A model generated the notes under the pieces. It made no database searches, was not told the origin of the DNA, and was given only the letters and a program-made list of their open reading frames with translations. From an uncultured Clostridia bacterium (GTDB lineage Bacteria > Bacillota > Clostridia > TANB77 > CAG-508): DNA of 44,718 bases. Shown piece by piece: positions 7,723 to 15,083 of this stretch (its first letter is position 1; every line of letters begins with the position of its first letter). The position numbers and the translations under genes were made by a program. The stretch covers positions 1 to 44,718 of the forward strand of contig CALXWT010000005.1 of NCBI GenBank assembly GCA_944392445.1, written 5' to 3'.

Positions 7723-7846
7723 AAATTCAAATGAAAAACGGCGTCTTGCTTTGTTGAACTTCATAAAAATTTTTTCGATGTACACTCGTACTATCTCAAA
7801 AATTTTTATTCGTTCGCCTAGCAATACTTGTTTTTGATTTGAATTT
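7723..7846 (+). repeat. Hairpin element H4 between rpmI and rplT
   Basis: The outer arms 7723-7739 and 7830-7846 pair at 16 of 17 positions (AAATTCAAATGAAAAAC against its complement). The inner part also folds, with AAAAATTTTT-rich arms on both sides of GATGTACACTCGTAC. The layout (AT-rich outer stem, G+C-richer inside) matches the other hairpin elements, but only one copy is in this window so the conserved core is not defined. It is transcribed within a ribosomal-protein operon. Confidence 0.6.
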
Positions 7847-7894
7847 ACATAAAAAAGTTAATAAAACAAAAAAATCAAGGAAGGTGAAAATAAA

Positions 7895-8245
7895 ATGGCA
7901 AGAGTAAAAACAGCAATAATTACACGTAAAAAACATAAAAAAATATTAAAAAGAGCAAAAGGATACTATGGTGCAAAACATTATAGATTTAGAATGGCTA
8001 AACAAGCTGTTATGAAATCAGGAATGTATGCATACGTTGGTAGAAAAGATAAGAAAAGCAATTTTAGAAAATTATGGATAGCAAGAATAAATGCAGCTGC
8101 AAGAATGAATGGACTAACATATAGCACTTTAATAGCTGGACTTAAAAAAGCTAATGTTGTAATAAATAGAAAAATGTTAGCAGATCTTGCAATAACAGAT
8201 CCAAAAGCTTTTACAGAATTAGCTAATGTTGCTAAAAAAGCTTAA
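7895..8245 (+). CDS. rplT: 50S ribosomal protein L20
   Basis: bL20, 116 aa, a 23S rRNA-binding assembly protein and, in Firmicutes, repressor of its own operon through the leader RNA. The N-terminus is highly basic ([20 protein letters not shown]); then [18 protein letters not shown]-type segment (residues ~55-72) and [17 protein letters not shown]. The start follows AAGGAAGGTG. A terminator follows at 8261-8302. Confidence 0.97.
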   Translation: MARVKTAIITRKKHKKILKRAKGYYGAKHYRFRMAKQAVMKSGMYAYVGRKDKKSNFRKLWIARINAAARMNGLTYSTLIAGLKKANVVINRKMLADLAITDPKAFTELANVAKKA

Positions 8246-8260
8246 ATAAAAAATAAAATA

Positions 8261-8302
8261 AAAAAAGAGGGACAAAGTTATAAAAAATTAAGTCTCTTTT
8301 TT
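8261..8302 (+). terminator. Intrinsic terminator of the infC operon
   Basis: AAAAAAGAGGGAC pairs with GTCTCTTTTTTT (one bulged G) around a 15-20 nt loop, ending in a T-run. Confidence 0.75.
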
Positions 8303-8304
8303 TA

Positions 8305-8339
8305 TTGTATAGGAAAAATCGCAGATTTTTGCTATACAA
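8305..8339. repeat. Small perfect hairpin after rplT
   Basis: TTGTATAG plus AAAAATC pair with GATTTTT plus CTATACAA around a GCA loop, with a single G-G mismatch (15 of 16 bp). It follows directly on the rplT terminator. No T-run follows; function unknown. Confidence 0.5.
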
Positions 8340-8430
8340 CAAGGTTAAGTTTCTTATAAAAAAATATTGTAATATTAAAATACTAATGATAGAATATAAA
8401 AAAAATAAAATATATTGACGGAGGTAATAT

Positions 8431-9009
8431 ATGAGAATAGGAATTGATATGGATGGAGTATTAACAGATTTGACGAGATTCGTAACCGACTATGGCATAA
8501 AATTTTGCTATGAAAACAACATAAAATATAGAATACATCCTGAAGAGTATAATGAAGCAAGTGCATTAGGGGTATCAGAGGAGAATGCAGATAAGTTTTG
8601 GAATAAATATCTACCATATTATGCAACAGAATATCCTTCAAGAGAATTTGCAAGCGAAGTAATAAAAAAACTAAAAGAAAATAATGAAATATATATAGTA
8701 ACAGCTAGAAATGAAGATGGACTTCCACAAGAGTTACACGGAAAAATGAAAGGATTTGTAAATGCTTGGTTAGAGAAAAACGAAATACAGTATGATGAGA
8801 TAATCTACACTAAGGGTAGTAAATTACCATTTTGCTTGGATAATAATATAGACATAATGATTGAAGACGCACCAATGAATATAAAAGATATATCAACTAA
8901 AATACCAGTACTTTGCTTTGACAACTCATACAATAAGGGAATAGAAGGAGAGAACATTACAAGAGTATATAGCTGGTATGATGTGCTAAGAGTCATAGAA
9001 AGCAAATAG
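8431..9009 (+). CDS. HAD-superfamily 5'-nucleotidase-like protein
   Basis: Member of the 5'(3')-deoxyribonucleotidase / HAD family, expected to remove phosphate from nucleotides. Motif I is DMDGVLTD with Asp6 as nucleophile and Asp8 as acid/base; motif II IVTARNEDG near residue 90; motif III Lys followed by MIEDAPMNI near 150. A long insertion (residues about 14-65) forms the cap. 192 aa, normal for the family. The start follows ACGGAGG. It stands alone, with an H2 hairpin element after it. Substrate not predictable. Confidence 0.82.
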   Translation: MRIGIDMDGVLTDLTRFVTDYGIKFCYENNIKYRIHPEEYNEASALGVSEENADKFWNKYLPYYATEYPSREFASEVIKKLKENNEIYIVTARNEDGLPQELHGKMKGFVNAWLEKNEIQYDEIIYTKGSKLPFCLDNNIDIMIEDAPMNIKDISTKIPVLCFDNSYNKGIEGENITRVYSWYDVLRVIESK

Positions 9010-9049
9010 GCATTAGGTTATATTTTGAAGATAAAAAGTAATTGTATAA

Positions 9050-9241
9050 GCCAATGAGTAGCTCTAAAAAAATTATATAGAAAATGGAATGGAGAGTGAT
9101 TTGAATATAGAAATTCTTGAAAAATTTTGGTAGGGAATCTTAAATCCTTTTGAGGGCGCTACCAAAATTTCTCATAGAATTTCTATGAAAATCAGCTGGA
9201 CCGACATTTTCTATATAATTTTTTTAGAGCTACTCATTGGC
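9050..9241 (+). repeat. Hairpin element family H2, copy 1
   Basis: The outer arms 9050-9086 and 9205-9241 form a perfect 37-bp inverted repeat. The core 9087-9204 begins GAATGGAGAGT and ends GCTGGACCGA, exactly as copy 2 (41754-41870) does. Inside, TAGAAATTCT pairs with AGAATTTCTA (identical in both copies), and a third stem AAATTTTGGTAG/CTACCAAAATTT is replaced in copy 2 by a different but equally paired sequence. The outer arm sequence is unrelated between copies apart from being AT-rich. It fills most of the 285-base gap between the HAD gene and spoVAE. Confidence 0.85.
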
Positions 9242-9294
9242 AATAAAAAATAAATATATGCTGTAGTGATAACATTCACTTTTTATTAACTAAA

Positions 9295-9681
9295 CTATTG
9301 CTTTTTTATTTTTGGTTTAGCTATTAGTGAAGCAAGGTATCCAAAGAAAACTGCAGCTGCAATACCACCAGCAGAAGCTTTTACTCCACCAATAAAAGCA
9401 CCAAGAAGACCAGAGTTTTGAGCCTCGGTTATTGCACCTTTTGCCAAGTTCGCACCAAAACCTAGTAAAGGTACAGTAGCACCACATCCTGCAAAATCTA
9501 TTACATATTGATATATTCCAAGTGCTCCTAAAATTACTCCAGTAGTAACAAAAATAACTAATATTCTAGCAGAAGTTAGCTTCGTTTTATCTATTAATAT
9601 TTGTCCTATAATGCATATTAAACCACCAACTACAAAGCATCTTAAAAGTTGCATCCAATCTATACTTTGAAAAAAATCCAT
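9295..9681 (-). CDS. spoVAE: Stage V sporulation protein AE
   Basis: Membrane subunit of the SpoVA channel that moves dipicolinic acid into the developing spore and releases it at germination. The 128-aa protein has four membrane segments and the family blocks CFVVGGLICIIGQILID, GCGATVPLLGFGANLAKG and GLLGAFIGGVKASAGGIAAA. It is similar in fold to SpoVAC encoded two genes upstream. Last gene of the minus-strand operon; a repeated hairpin (9711-9743) sits 30 bp before its start. Confidence 0.93.
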   Translation of the reverse strand: MDFFQSIDWMQLLRCFVVGGLICIIGQILIDKTKLTSARILVIFVTTGVILGALGIYQYVIDFAGCGATVPLLGFGANLAKGAITEAQNSGLLGAFIGGVKASAGGIAAAVFFGYLASLIAKPKIKKQ

Positions 9682-9710
9682 TTTTTATTTTAATCCTTGT
9701 ACATTATATT

Positions 9711-9743
9711 TAGGTTTTTAGAGAGGCTCTACCTATAAACCTA
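9711..9743 (-). repeat. Intercistronic hairpin before spoVAE (copy 1 of 2)
   Basis: TAGGTTTTTA and TACCTATAAACCTA flank a variable 9-nt centre (GAGAGGCTC). The same flanks with a different centre occur at 10888-10919 before spoVAD. TAGGTTT pairs with AAACCTA. The 149-base gap between spoVAD and spoVAE otherwise holds only AT-rich sequence and a weak GTCTT/AAAGAC pairing. Confidence 0.6.
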
Positions 9744-9830
9744 CTGATATTATTAAAATAAATATAAAGTTAAAATCCATAACGTCTTCTTTAAAAAAGA
9801 AAATATCATTAAAGACACACCACAGAACCT

Positions 9831-10853
9831 CTAATTATCTAAATTTTCAATAGCAACTGCATGTGCTATTCCAGGTATGCTTTCGCCTTGTTGTGAACTT
9901 GTTGAGTTCATAAGAGCACCAGTGGCAATAAGTAATAATTTGTTAATTTTCTTTTCTTTAAGCATTTGATAGAAATATCCAGAAAATACTGTAGCAATAC
10001 AACCACAACCACTTCCTCCGGAGTGGGTATCTTGTTTTTCTTTATCAAATATAAGAACACCACAATCATCATAATTATTTTTTATATTATATCCTTTAGT
10101 TTCAGCAAGTTCAGTTAATATCTCTTTGCCTACATAACCTAAATCACCCGTGATAATTACATCATAATAACTTGGCTTTCTGCCTGTATCTTTCAAATGA
10201 GTTATTAAAGTGTCTAAAGCAGCAGGTGCCATCGCCGCACCCATATTATTTGCATCTTTAACCCCCATATCTACAATTTTACCTGGTGTAACGTAGGTTA
10301 TTCTAGGACATGGTTTACCAAGGTTGTTATTTGATAGTATTACAGCACCTGAACCTGTTACTGTCCACTGTGCAGATTGAGGTCTTTGGTTTCCAAGCTC
10401 TAATGGAAATCTAAACTGCTTTTCTGCACTACAAAAGTGACTAGATGTAGCACAGATTACATTGCTTGCCGCATGAGAGTCAACAAAGGTACTGCCTAAA
10501 CACATACCTTCTGCAAAAGTAGAGCAAGCGCCAAATATACCAAAAAATGGAATGTTAGTTTCCCTTAAGCCAAAACTTGAAGAAATACATTGATTCAATA
10601 AGTCGCCTGCAAAGCAATAATCTATATCTGTACTTGCTATGCCAGATTTAGCTACTAATGCACTCACATTTTCTTTAATAATTTTACTTTCAGCTTTTTC
10701 CCAAGTTTTTTCTCCCCAGAACTCATCTTCCAAGCATTGGTCAAAATACTTTGCAAGAGGACCTTCTGCCTCTTTTGGGCCAACTATTGAGGAAGTTTCT
10801 AATATATATGGAGCAGAATCTAATTTTATAGTTTGTAATCCAATTTTCGTCAT
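9831..10853 (-). CDS. spoVAD: Stage V sporulation protein AD
   Basis: Soluble dipicolinic-acid-binding subunit of the SpoVA complex, a thiolase-fold protein. The 340-aa length is normal. Visible family blocks: GPKEAEGPLAKYFD near residue 27, an ACSTFAEG block in the region of the thiolase active site, CATSSHFCSAEKQFRFPLE, TGDLGYVGKEI and GSGCGCIATVFSGYF. The ATG is about 18 nt from the nearest GGAG, longer than ideal; an ATA codon four codons upstream has better spacing, so a non-canonical start cannot be excluded. Middle gene of the spoVA cluster. Confidence 0.95.
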   Translation of the reverse strand: MTKIGLQTIKLDSAPYILETSSIVGPKEAEGPLAKYFDQCLEDEFWGEKTWEKAESKIIKENVSALVAKSGIASTDIDYCFAGDLLNQCISSSFGLRETNIPFFGIFGACSTFAEGMCLGSTFVDSHAASNVICATSSHFCSAEKQFRFPLELGNQRPQSAQWTVTGSGAVILSNNNLGKPCPRITYVTPGKIVDMGVKDANNMGAAMAPAALDTLITHLKDTGRKPSYYDVIITGDLGYVGKEILTELAETKGYNIKNNYDDCGVLIFDKEKQDTHSGGSGCGCIATVFSGYFYQMLKEKKINKLLLIATGALMNSTSSQQGESIPGIAHAVAIENLDN

Positions 10854-10887
10854 AATTGTTTTTATTGTAATCTCCTTAAATAAAATT

Positions 10888-10919
10888 TAGGTTTTTATGT
10901 GGTTTTACCTATAAACCAA
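10888..10919 (-). repeat. Intercistronic hairpin before spoVAD (copy 2 of 2)
   Basis: Same flanks as 9711-9743 (TAGGTTTTTA ... TACCTATAAACC) around a different centre (TGTGGTTT). It is 35 bp upstream of the spoVAD start, almost the same place as the other copy relative to spoVAE. Confidence 0.6.
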
Positions 10920-10956
10920 TTTCTAAAAAATTAAAGTACGAGTATAAATTTGATAT

Positions 10957-11400
10957 TTATACAAAAAACGTAGCAATAATTCCTACTATTACAGATGCAG
11001 AAATGCCAAAAACAAGTACGGGCCCTGCTACAGTAAACATTTTTCCTCCTACACCCATTACATATCCTTCTGATTTATACTCTATAGCAGGAGATACGAT
11101 AGAGTTTGCAAATCCTGTTATAGGCACAAGCGAACCAGCACCTGCAAACTTTCCTATTTTATTAAAAATATTAAGTCCTGTTAAAAATGCTGCAATTCCA
11201 ATTAAAATTATAGAAACAATAGTAGACGAACTAGTAGTATCAAGCCCTTTATACTGGCAGAAATCAAATATAATTTGCCCAATTGAGCATATTAGCCCAC
11301 CTACCCAAAAGGCATTAAAACAATTTTTCAAAATAGGGGAATTAGGAGATTTTTGATCTACGTAATCTAAATATTCTTTTTTTGTATCAATACTTTTCAT
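10957..11400 (-). CDS. spoVAC: Stage V sporulation protein AC
   Basis: Membrane subunit of the SpoVA dipicolinate channel; in Bacillus SpoVAC is a mechanosensitive channel. The 147-aa protein has a polar N-terminus (KKEYLDYVDQKSPNSP) and about four membrane segments with NAFWVGGLICSIGQIIFDF, GAGSLVPITGFANSIVSPA and MFTVAGPVLVFGI. The start follows AGAAAGG and is 25 bp after the dodecin stop, so the dodecin gene and spoVAC are very likely on one transcript. Confidence 0.95.
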   Translation of the reverse strand: MKSIDTKKEYLDYVDQKSPNSPILKNCFNAFWVGGLICSIGQIIFDFCQYKGLDTTSSSTIVSIILIGIAAFLTGLNIFNKIGKFAGAGSLVPITGFANSIVSPAIEYKSEGYVMGVGGKMFTVAGPVLVFGISASVIVGIIATFFV

Positions 11401-11425
11401 AATTTTTATACGCCTTTCTTAAAAA

Positions 11426-11638
11426 TTAATCTCTATCTCTATCAATGACAAAAGATAAATCTAAATCAACATAATACTGAACTAATTTACGTCCATCAAT
11501 CTTAGCTCTTTGGTCAACAACTCTAACTGATGATAAATAGTCTATTGTTTTAGATGCTTCACTTACTGCTTGTACAACAGCATCTTTCCATGAAACACTA
11601 GATGTTCCTGTAATACTTATATGTTTTTCAATACCCAA
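11426..11638 (-). CDS. Dodecin family flavin-binding protein
   Basis: Dodecins form hollow 12-mers that store flavins or flavin precursors. The 70-aa sequence fits well: HISITGTSSVSWKDAVVQAV, then a helix and VRVVDQRAKIDGRKLVQYYV before the last strand. The short acidic-basic end IDRDRD is encoded by repeated GAT-AGA codons. A GGAGG lies just upstream of the start. It is the first gene of what appears to be a dodecin-spoVAC-spoVAD-spoVAE operon, a link to spores that I do not know from the dodecin literature. Confidence 0.88.
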   Translation of the reverse strand: MGIEKHISITGTSSVSWKDAVVQAVSEASKTIDYLSSVRVVDQRAKIDGRKLVQYYVDLDLSFVIDRDRD

Positions 11639-11727
11639 TTAAAATCAACCTCCAATTTAATAATTTCAATTATATATTTTCCAATAATTTTCAAAATATA
11701 CAAAAAATAAATATTTATAAGCAAAAA

Positions 11728-11755
11728 AAAATGTAGGTTCTTAAACCTACATTTA
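11728..11755 (-). terminator. Intrinsic terminator of rpmB
   Basis: AATGTAGGTT and AACCTACATT form a perfect 10-bp stem with a 4-nt loop. Read on the minus strand it is followed by nine T residues, placing it correctly downstream of rpmB. Confidence 0.85.
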
Positions 11756-11795
11756 TTACGCGTAATAAAATATATATAAACATAAATCTCATAAA

Positions 11796-11993
11796 CTATG
11801 CTCTAGTAACTTTTCCAGAACGTAAACATTTTGTACATACATTTATAGTTTTTGGACATCCATTTACTATAGCTTTAACTCTTCTTAAATTTGTTCTAAA
11901 AGTTCTAGAAGTTCTTCTACTAACATGAGAACGAGCTATACTTATTTTATTTCCGTGTGCTATTGATCTTTCACAAATTTCACATTTAGCCAT
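11796..11993 (-). CDS. rpmB: 50S ribosomal protein L28
   Basis: bL28, 65 aa. It begins AKCEICERS and has HVSRRTSRTFRTNLRRV in the middle and VCTKCLRSGKV near the end. The CxxC pairs CEIC and CTKC make it the zinc-binding form. The start is at ATG 11993, six to seven bases after GGAGGT, rather than at the upstream ATG 12002. It has its own promoter and terminator. Confidence 0.95.
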   Translation of the reverse strand: MAKCEICERSIAHGNKISIARSHVSRRTSRTFRTNLRRVKAIVNGCPKTINVCTKCLRSGKVTRA

Positions 11994-12037
11994 TTTCTGC
12001 ACCTCCTATATTGAATAGATAAAATTGACTATTTATA

Positions 12038-12066
12038 ACTATATCATAAAAATAGAGAAATAGCAA
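12038..12066 (-). promoter_or_regulatory. Sigma-A promoter of rpmB
   Basis: On the minus strand a -35 TTGCTA (12066-12061) and a -10 TATAGT (12043-12038) are separated by 17 bp, 45 bp before the rpmB start. Confidence 0.65.
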
Positions 12067-12196
12067 GTGTTTTGAGCAAGTTTTTTTGCTACACCTGAAT
12101 TTAGTCTAAAAAATTACCAGTTTTTTGGTTATGTAGAAAATTTTGTTACAACTCATAGCTTTAAATATTCCACACAATGTAATTAGATAAATAAAA

Positions 12197-12898
12197 TTAC
12201 TGTATCAAATCTTGCACAACTTTCCCAGCAATTAATAGACCTGCAACAGATGGAACAAAACTAATACTTGCAGGAGTGTTTATGTTAGTTTTTATAGGCT
12301 CTTCCTTAGAATATAGTACAGTAAGATTAGAAATGTTTAATTTTTTTAGTTCTTTTCGAATAACTTTAGCAAGAGGACAAACCGAGGTTTTGAAAATATC
12401 TGTTATTTCGAATTTATTTGCATCTAATTTGTTTCCAGTACCCATACAAGAAATAATTTTTATGTTATTTTTATTGCAATATTTAATTATTTCCAATTTA
12501 GCCGAAACAGTATCTATTGCGTCAACAACATAATCTATATGTGTAGATTCACTCAAAATTGTATTCATTAATTCCTCAATATTATCTTTATTAACAAATT
12601 CTTTAAGCTTAATGACTTTAACTATTGGATTTATTTTTAAAATTCTTTCTTCCTGAACATCCACTTTATTTTTTCCAATAGTTTTGGTATCTGCAATTAA
12701 TTGTCTGTTTATGTTAGTAATATCAACAATATCTTTATCTATAATGCAAATATTTTGGATTCCGGCTCTAACTAGTCCTTCTACTACATAAGAACCAACA
12801 CCACCTAAGCCAAAAACAACTATATTAGAATTTTGCAATTTTTCTAAGCTTTCTTTACCAATTAGGGCTTCTGTTCTATTAAGCCAATTATTATCCAT
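12197..12898 (-). CDS. tcdA: tRNA threonylcarbamoyladenosine dehydratase
   Basis: E1-like (ThiF/MoeB fold) ATP-dependent enzyme that cyclises t6A37 of tRNA to ct6A. It shows WLNRTEALIGKESLEKLQ at the N-terminus, the nucleotide-binding GLGGVGSYVVEGLVRAG, the IDKDIVDITNINRQ motif, DAIDTVSAKLEII, and the Cys-containing TSVCPLAKVIRKELKK. The start is set at ATG 12898, after GGAGG; upstream codons precede this site. Single gene with its own promoter, divergent from ruvA. Confidence 0.9.
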   Translation of the reverse strand: MDNNWLNRTEALIGKESLEKLQNSNIVVFGLGGVGSYVVEGLVRAGIQNICIIDKDIVDITNINRQLIADTKTIGKNKVDVQEERILKINPIVKVIKLKEFVNKDNIEELMNTILSESTHIDYVVDAIDTVSAKLEIIKYCNKNNIKIISCMGTGNKLDANKFEITDIFKTSVCPLAKVIRKELKKLNISNLTVLYSKEEPIKTNINTPASISFVPSVAGLLIAGKVVQDLIQ

Positions 12899-12940
12899 TC
12901 TATAAACCTCCACGTGTAAGAAATTTAAATAATACAATAA

Positions 12941-12970
12941 ATTATAGCACAAATGATGTTAAAAGGTCAA
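12941..12970 (-). promoter_or_regulatory. Sigma-A promoter of tcdA
   Basis: Minus strand: -35 TTGACC (12970-12965), 18-bp spacer, perfect -10 TATAAT (12946-12941). Confidence 0.7.
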
Positions 12971-12996
12971 AAACAAAACTTTGTTTGCAAAAACAC

Positions 12997-13024
12997 TTGC
13001 TTTTTTTCCGTATTATGATAAAAT
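12997..13024 (+). promoter_or_regulatory. Probable sigma-A promoter of ruvA
   Basis: -35 TTGCTT (12997-13002), 16-bp spacer, -10 TAAAAT (13019-13024), placed 35 bp before the ruvA start. It is back-to-back with the tcdA promoter. Confidence 0.5.
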
Positions 13025-13058
13025 ATCTAAAATAAATTTAGATGAAAAGAGGAAAAAT

Positions 13059-13655
13059 ATGATTTCATATATAAAAGGAAAATTAGAAGCAAAAAATATT
13101 GATAGTGTAATAATAGATGTAGGAGGAATAGGCTACAAAATAAATATGTCCACAAATTCAATGGATAGACTAGGAGAAACAGGAGCAGAAGTAAAAGTAT
13201 ATACCTATATGAGGGTAAGGGAGGATGATATAAGTCTTTTTGGATTTTGTACAAATGAAGAACTAAAAATGTTTGAGCAGTTATTAGGAGTAAGCGGTGT
13301 AGGAGCAAAATCAGCACTTTCAATATTAGCAAATATATCTCCATCAAGTTTCGCTTTGGCAATTATAACAGGAGACATAAATACACTCAAAGGATTACCT
13401 GGAATAGGAGCAAAATCAGCACAGAGAATGATTTTAGAGTTAAAGGATAAAATGAAAACACAAGAAGCAATAGAAACAGAAGTTATTCCTGTTCAAGTTA
13501 CAGCAAAAAATGATAAAGCAAAAGATGCTATTGAAGCACTTCAAGTACTAGGATACTCAAGAAGAGATATTGAATTGATAATGGCTAAGATAAATACAGA
13601 AGAATTATCAGTAGAAGAGATTATTAAGCAAGGATTAAAGTATTTAGGAATGTAG
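13059..13655 (+). CDS. ruvA: Holliday junction DNA helicase subunit RuvA
   Basis: RuvA binds four-way junctions as a tetramer and loads the RuvB motor. The 198-aa protein begins MISYIKGKLEAKNIDSVIID, has the N-terminal OB-fold, then two helix-hairpin-helix motifs (LLGVSGVGAKSALSIL and LKGLPGIGAKSAQRMILEL) and a C-terminal domain III (AKDAIEALQVLGYSRRDIE) that contacts RuvB. The start is ATG 13059. The usual partner ruvB does not follow; the next gene is rarA, another AAA+ ATPase. Confidence 0.95.
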   Translation: MISYIKGKLEAKNIDSVIIDVGGIGYKINMSTNSMDRLGETGAEVKVYTYMRVREDDISLFGFCTNEELKMFEQLLGVSGVGAKSALSILANISPSSFALAIITGDINTLKGLPGIGAKSAQRMILELKDKMKTQEAIETEVIPVQVTAKNDKAKDAIEALQVLGYSRRDIELIMAKINTEELSVEEIIKQGLKYLGM

Positions 13656-13815
13656 CCTATGAACGGTATTTATAAAAAGAACTTAATAAAGAATTTATGA
13701 CTTTATATTTAGAGTAATATATATAATGACAAGGATAAGTAAGTTAGTAACAAAAAAATAGTAATTTTATTATTCTATAAAGTAAAAAGTAAGATGCAGA
13801 AAGAAGGAATAGTTA

Positions 13816-15045
13816 ATGGATTTAAGTAAGCCACTAGCATATAGAATGAGACCAAAGACTTTAGAGGAATACGTAGGACAAGAACATATTTTAGGTAAGG
13901 ATAAAATATTGTATAGAACTATTAAGGCAGATAGGCTATCTAGCATAATACTATGGGGACCTCCAGGGTGTGGAAAAACTTCTCTTGCTAGAGTTATAAG
14001 CAATACAACTAAATACAAATTTACAAGAATAAATGCAGTAACAGCTGGAATTGGTGATATAAAAAATGCAATACAAGAGGCTCAGAATTTGCTTTTGAAC
14101 CCAAGTGGAAAATGCATATTATTTATTGACGAGATACATAGATTTAATAAAATACAACAAGACGCACTGCTTCCTTACGTAGAAAATGGAACTGTAATAC
14201 TAATTGGTGCAACCACAGAAAATCCTTATTTTGAGGTCAATAAAGCTTTAATTTCTAGGTCTATGGTGTGTAAATTAAATCCACTTACAAAAGAAGATAT
14301 ATATAAAGTATTAAAAAGAGCTTTGGTTGCAGAAGAAGGGCTAGGAAGCTATAACATAAAAATTGAAGATGAAACATTGAGAAAAATAGCAGAAGTATCA
14401 AATGGAGATGTAAGAACTGCATTAAATGGACTTGAAATAGCAGTACTTACAACAAACATGAGCAGTGATGGATATATACATATAACTAATGAAATTGCAG
14501 CTGACTGTATACAAAGAAGAAAAGCTGTATTTGACAAAAACGGGGATAGCCATTACGATAATATAAGCGCATTTATAAAATCAATGAGAGGGAGTGACCC
14601 TGATGCTACAGTATTTTATTTAGCAAGAGCATTAGATGGAGGGGAGGACCCAGTATTTTTAGCAAGAAGAATAGTAATATTAGCAGCAGAAGATGTAGGT
14701 TTAGCAGATCCAAACGCACTAGTTATAGCAACTTCTGCAATGCAAGCTGTAACAATGGTAGGAATGCCAGAAGCAAGACTAATACTATCAGAGGCAGCTA
14801 TATATATGGCACTTGCTAAAAAATCTAATGCATCATATATGGCAATTAACAAAGCATTGGAAGATGTATCAACAAAAGATACAGGAGAAATACCAATGCA
14901 TATTAGAAATGCACCAGCAGAAGGAATGAGCGAGTTTGGTTATGGTGAAGGATATAAATACCCACATAATTATCCAGGCCACTGGGTAGAACAACAATAC
15001 TTACCAGACAAAATGGTAGGAACCAAATATCTTGGTGAAATTTAA
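13816..15045 (+). CDS. rarA: Replication-associated recombination ATPase RarA (MgsA)
   Basis: Clamp-loader-like AAA+ ATPase acting at stalled forks. The 409-aa protein shows PLAYRMRPKTLEEYVGQEH, Walker A GPPGCGKTS at residues 48-56, the Walker B ILFIDEIHRFNK near residue 103, sensor 1 LIGATTENPYF, and the C-terminal tetramerisation region with ARRIVILAAEDVGLADP and YKYPHNYPGHWVEQQYLPD. It is 160 bp after ruvA; the gap is AT-rich and shows no terminator, so co-transcription is possible. Confidence 0.95.
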   Translation: MDLSKPLAYRMRPKTLEEYVGQEHILGKDKILYRTIKADRLSSIILWGPPGCGKTSLARVISNTTKYKFTRINAVTAGIGDIKNAIQEAQNLLLNPSGKCILFIDEIHRFNKIQQDALLPYVENGTVILIGATTENPYFEVNKALISRSMVCKLNPLTKEDIYKVLKRALVAEEGLGSYNIKIEDETLRKIAEVSNGDVRTALNGLEIAVLTTNMSSDGYIHITNEIAADCIQRRKAVFDKNGDSHYDNISAFIKSMRGSDPDATVFYLARALDGGEDPVFLARRIVILAAEDVGLADPNALVIATSAMQAVTMVGMPEARLILSEAAIYMALAKKSNASYMAINKALEDVSTKDTGEIPMHIRNAPAEGMSEFGYGEGYKYPHNYPGHWVEQQYLPDKMVGTKYLGEI

Positions 15046-15048
15046 ATC

Positions 15049-15079
15049 GTGGACAAAAGGGAGTGTCCCTTTTGTCCAC
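15049..15079. repeat. 31-bp GTGGAC palindrome, copy 1
   Basis: GTGGACAAAAGGGA and TCCCTTTTGTCCAC are perfectly complementary around a GTG centre. It lies between the convergent rarA and SPFH genes, where it could act as a terminator, although no T-run follows. A near-identical copy is at 16744-16774. Confidence 0.75.
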
Positions 15080-15083
15080 AAAA

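Noticed and set aside
10853-10865. Non-canonical ATA start for spoVAD
   Set aside because: The spacing argument alone is weak and a normal ATG is present in the expected place; noted only as an alternative.
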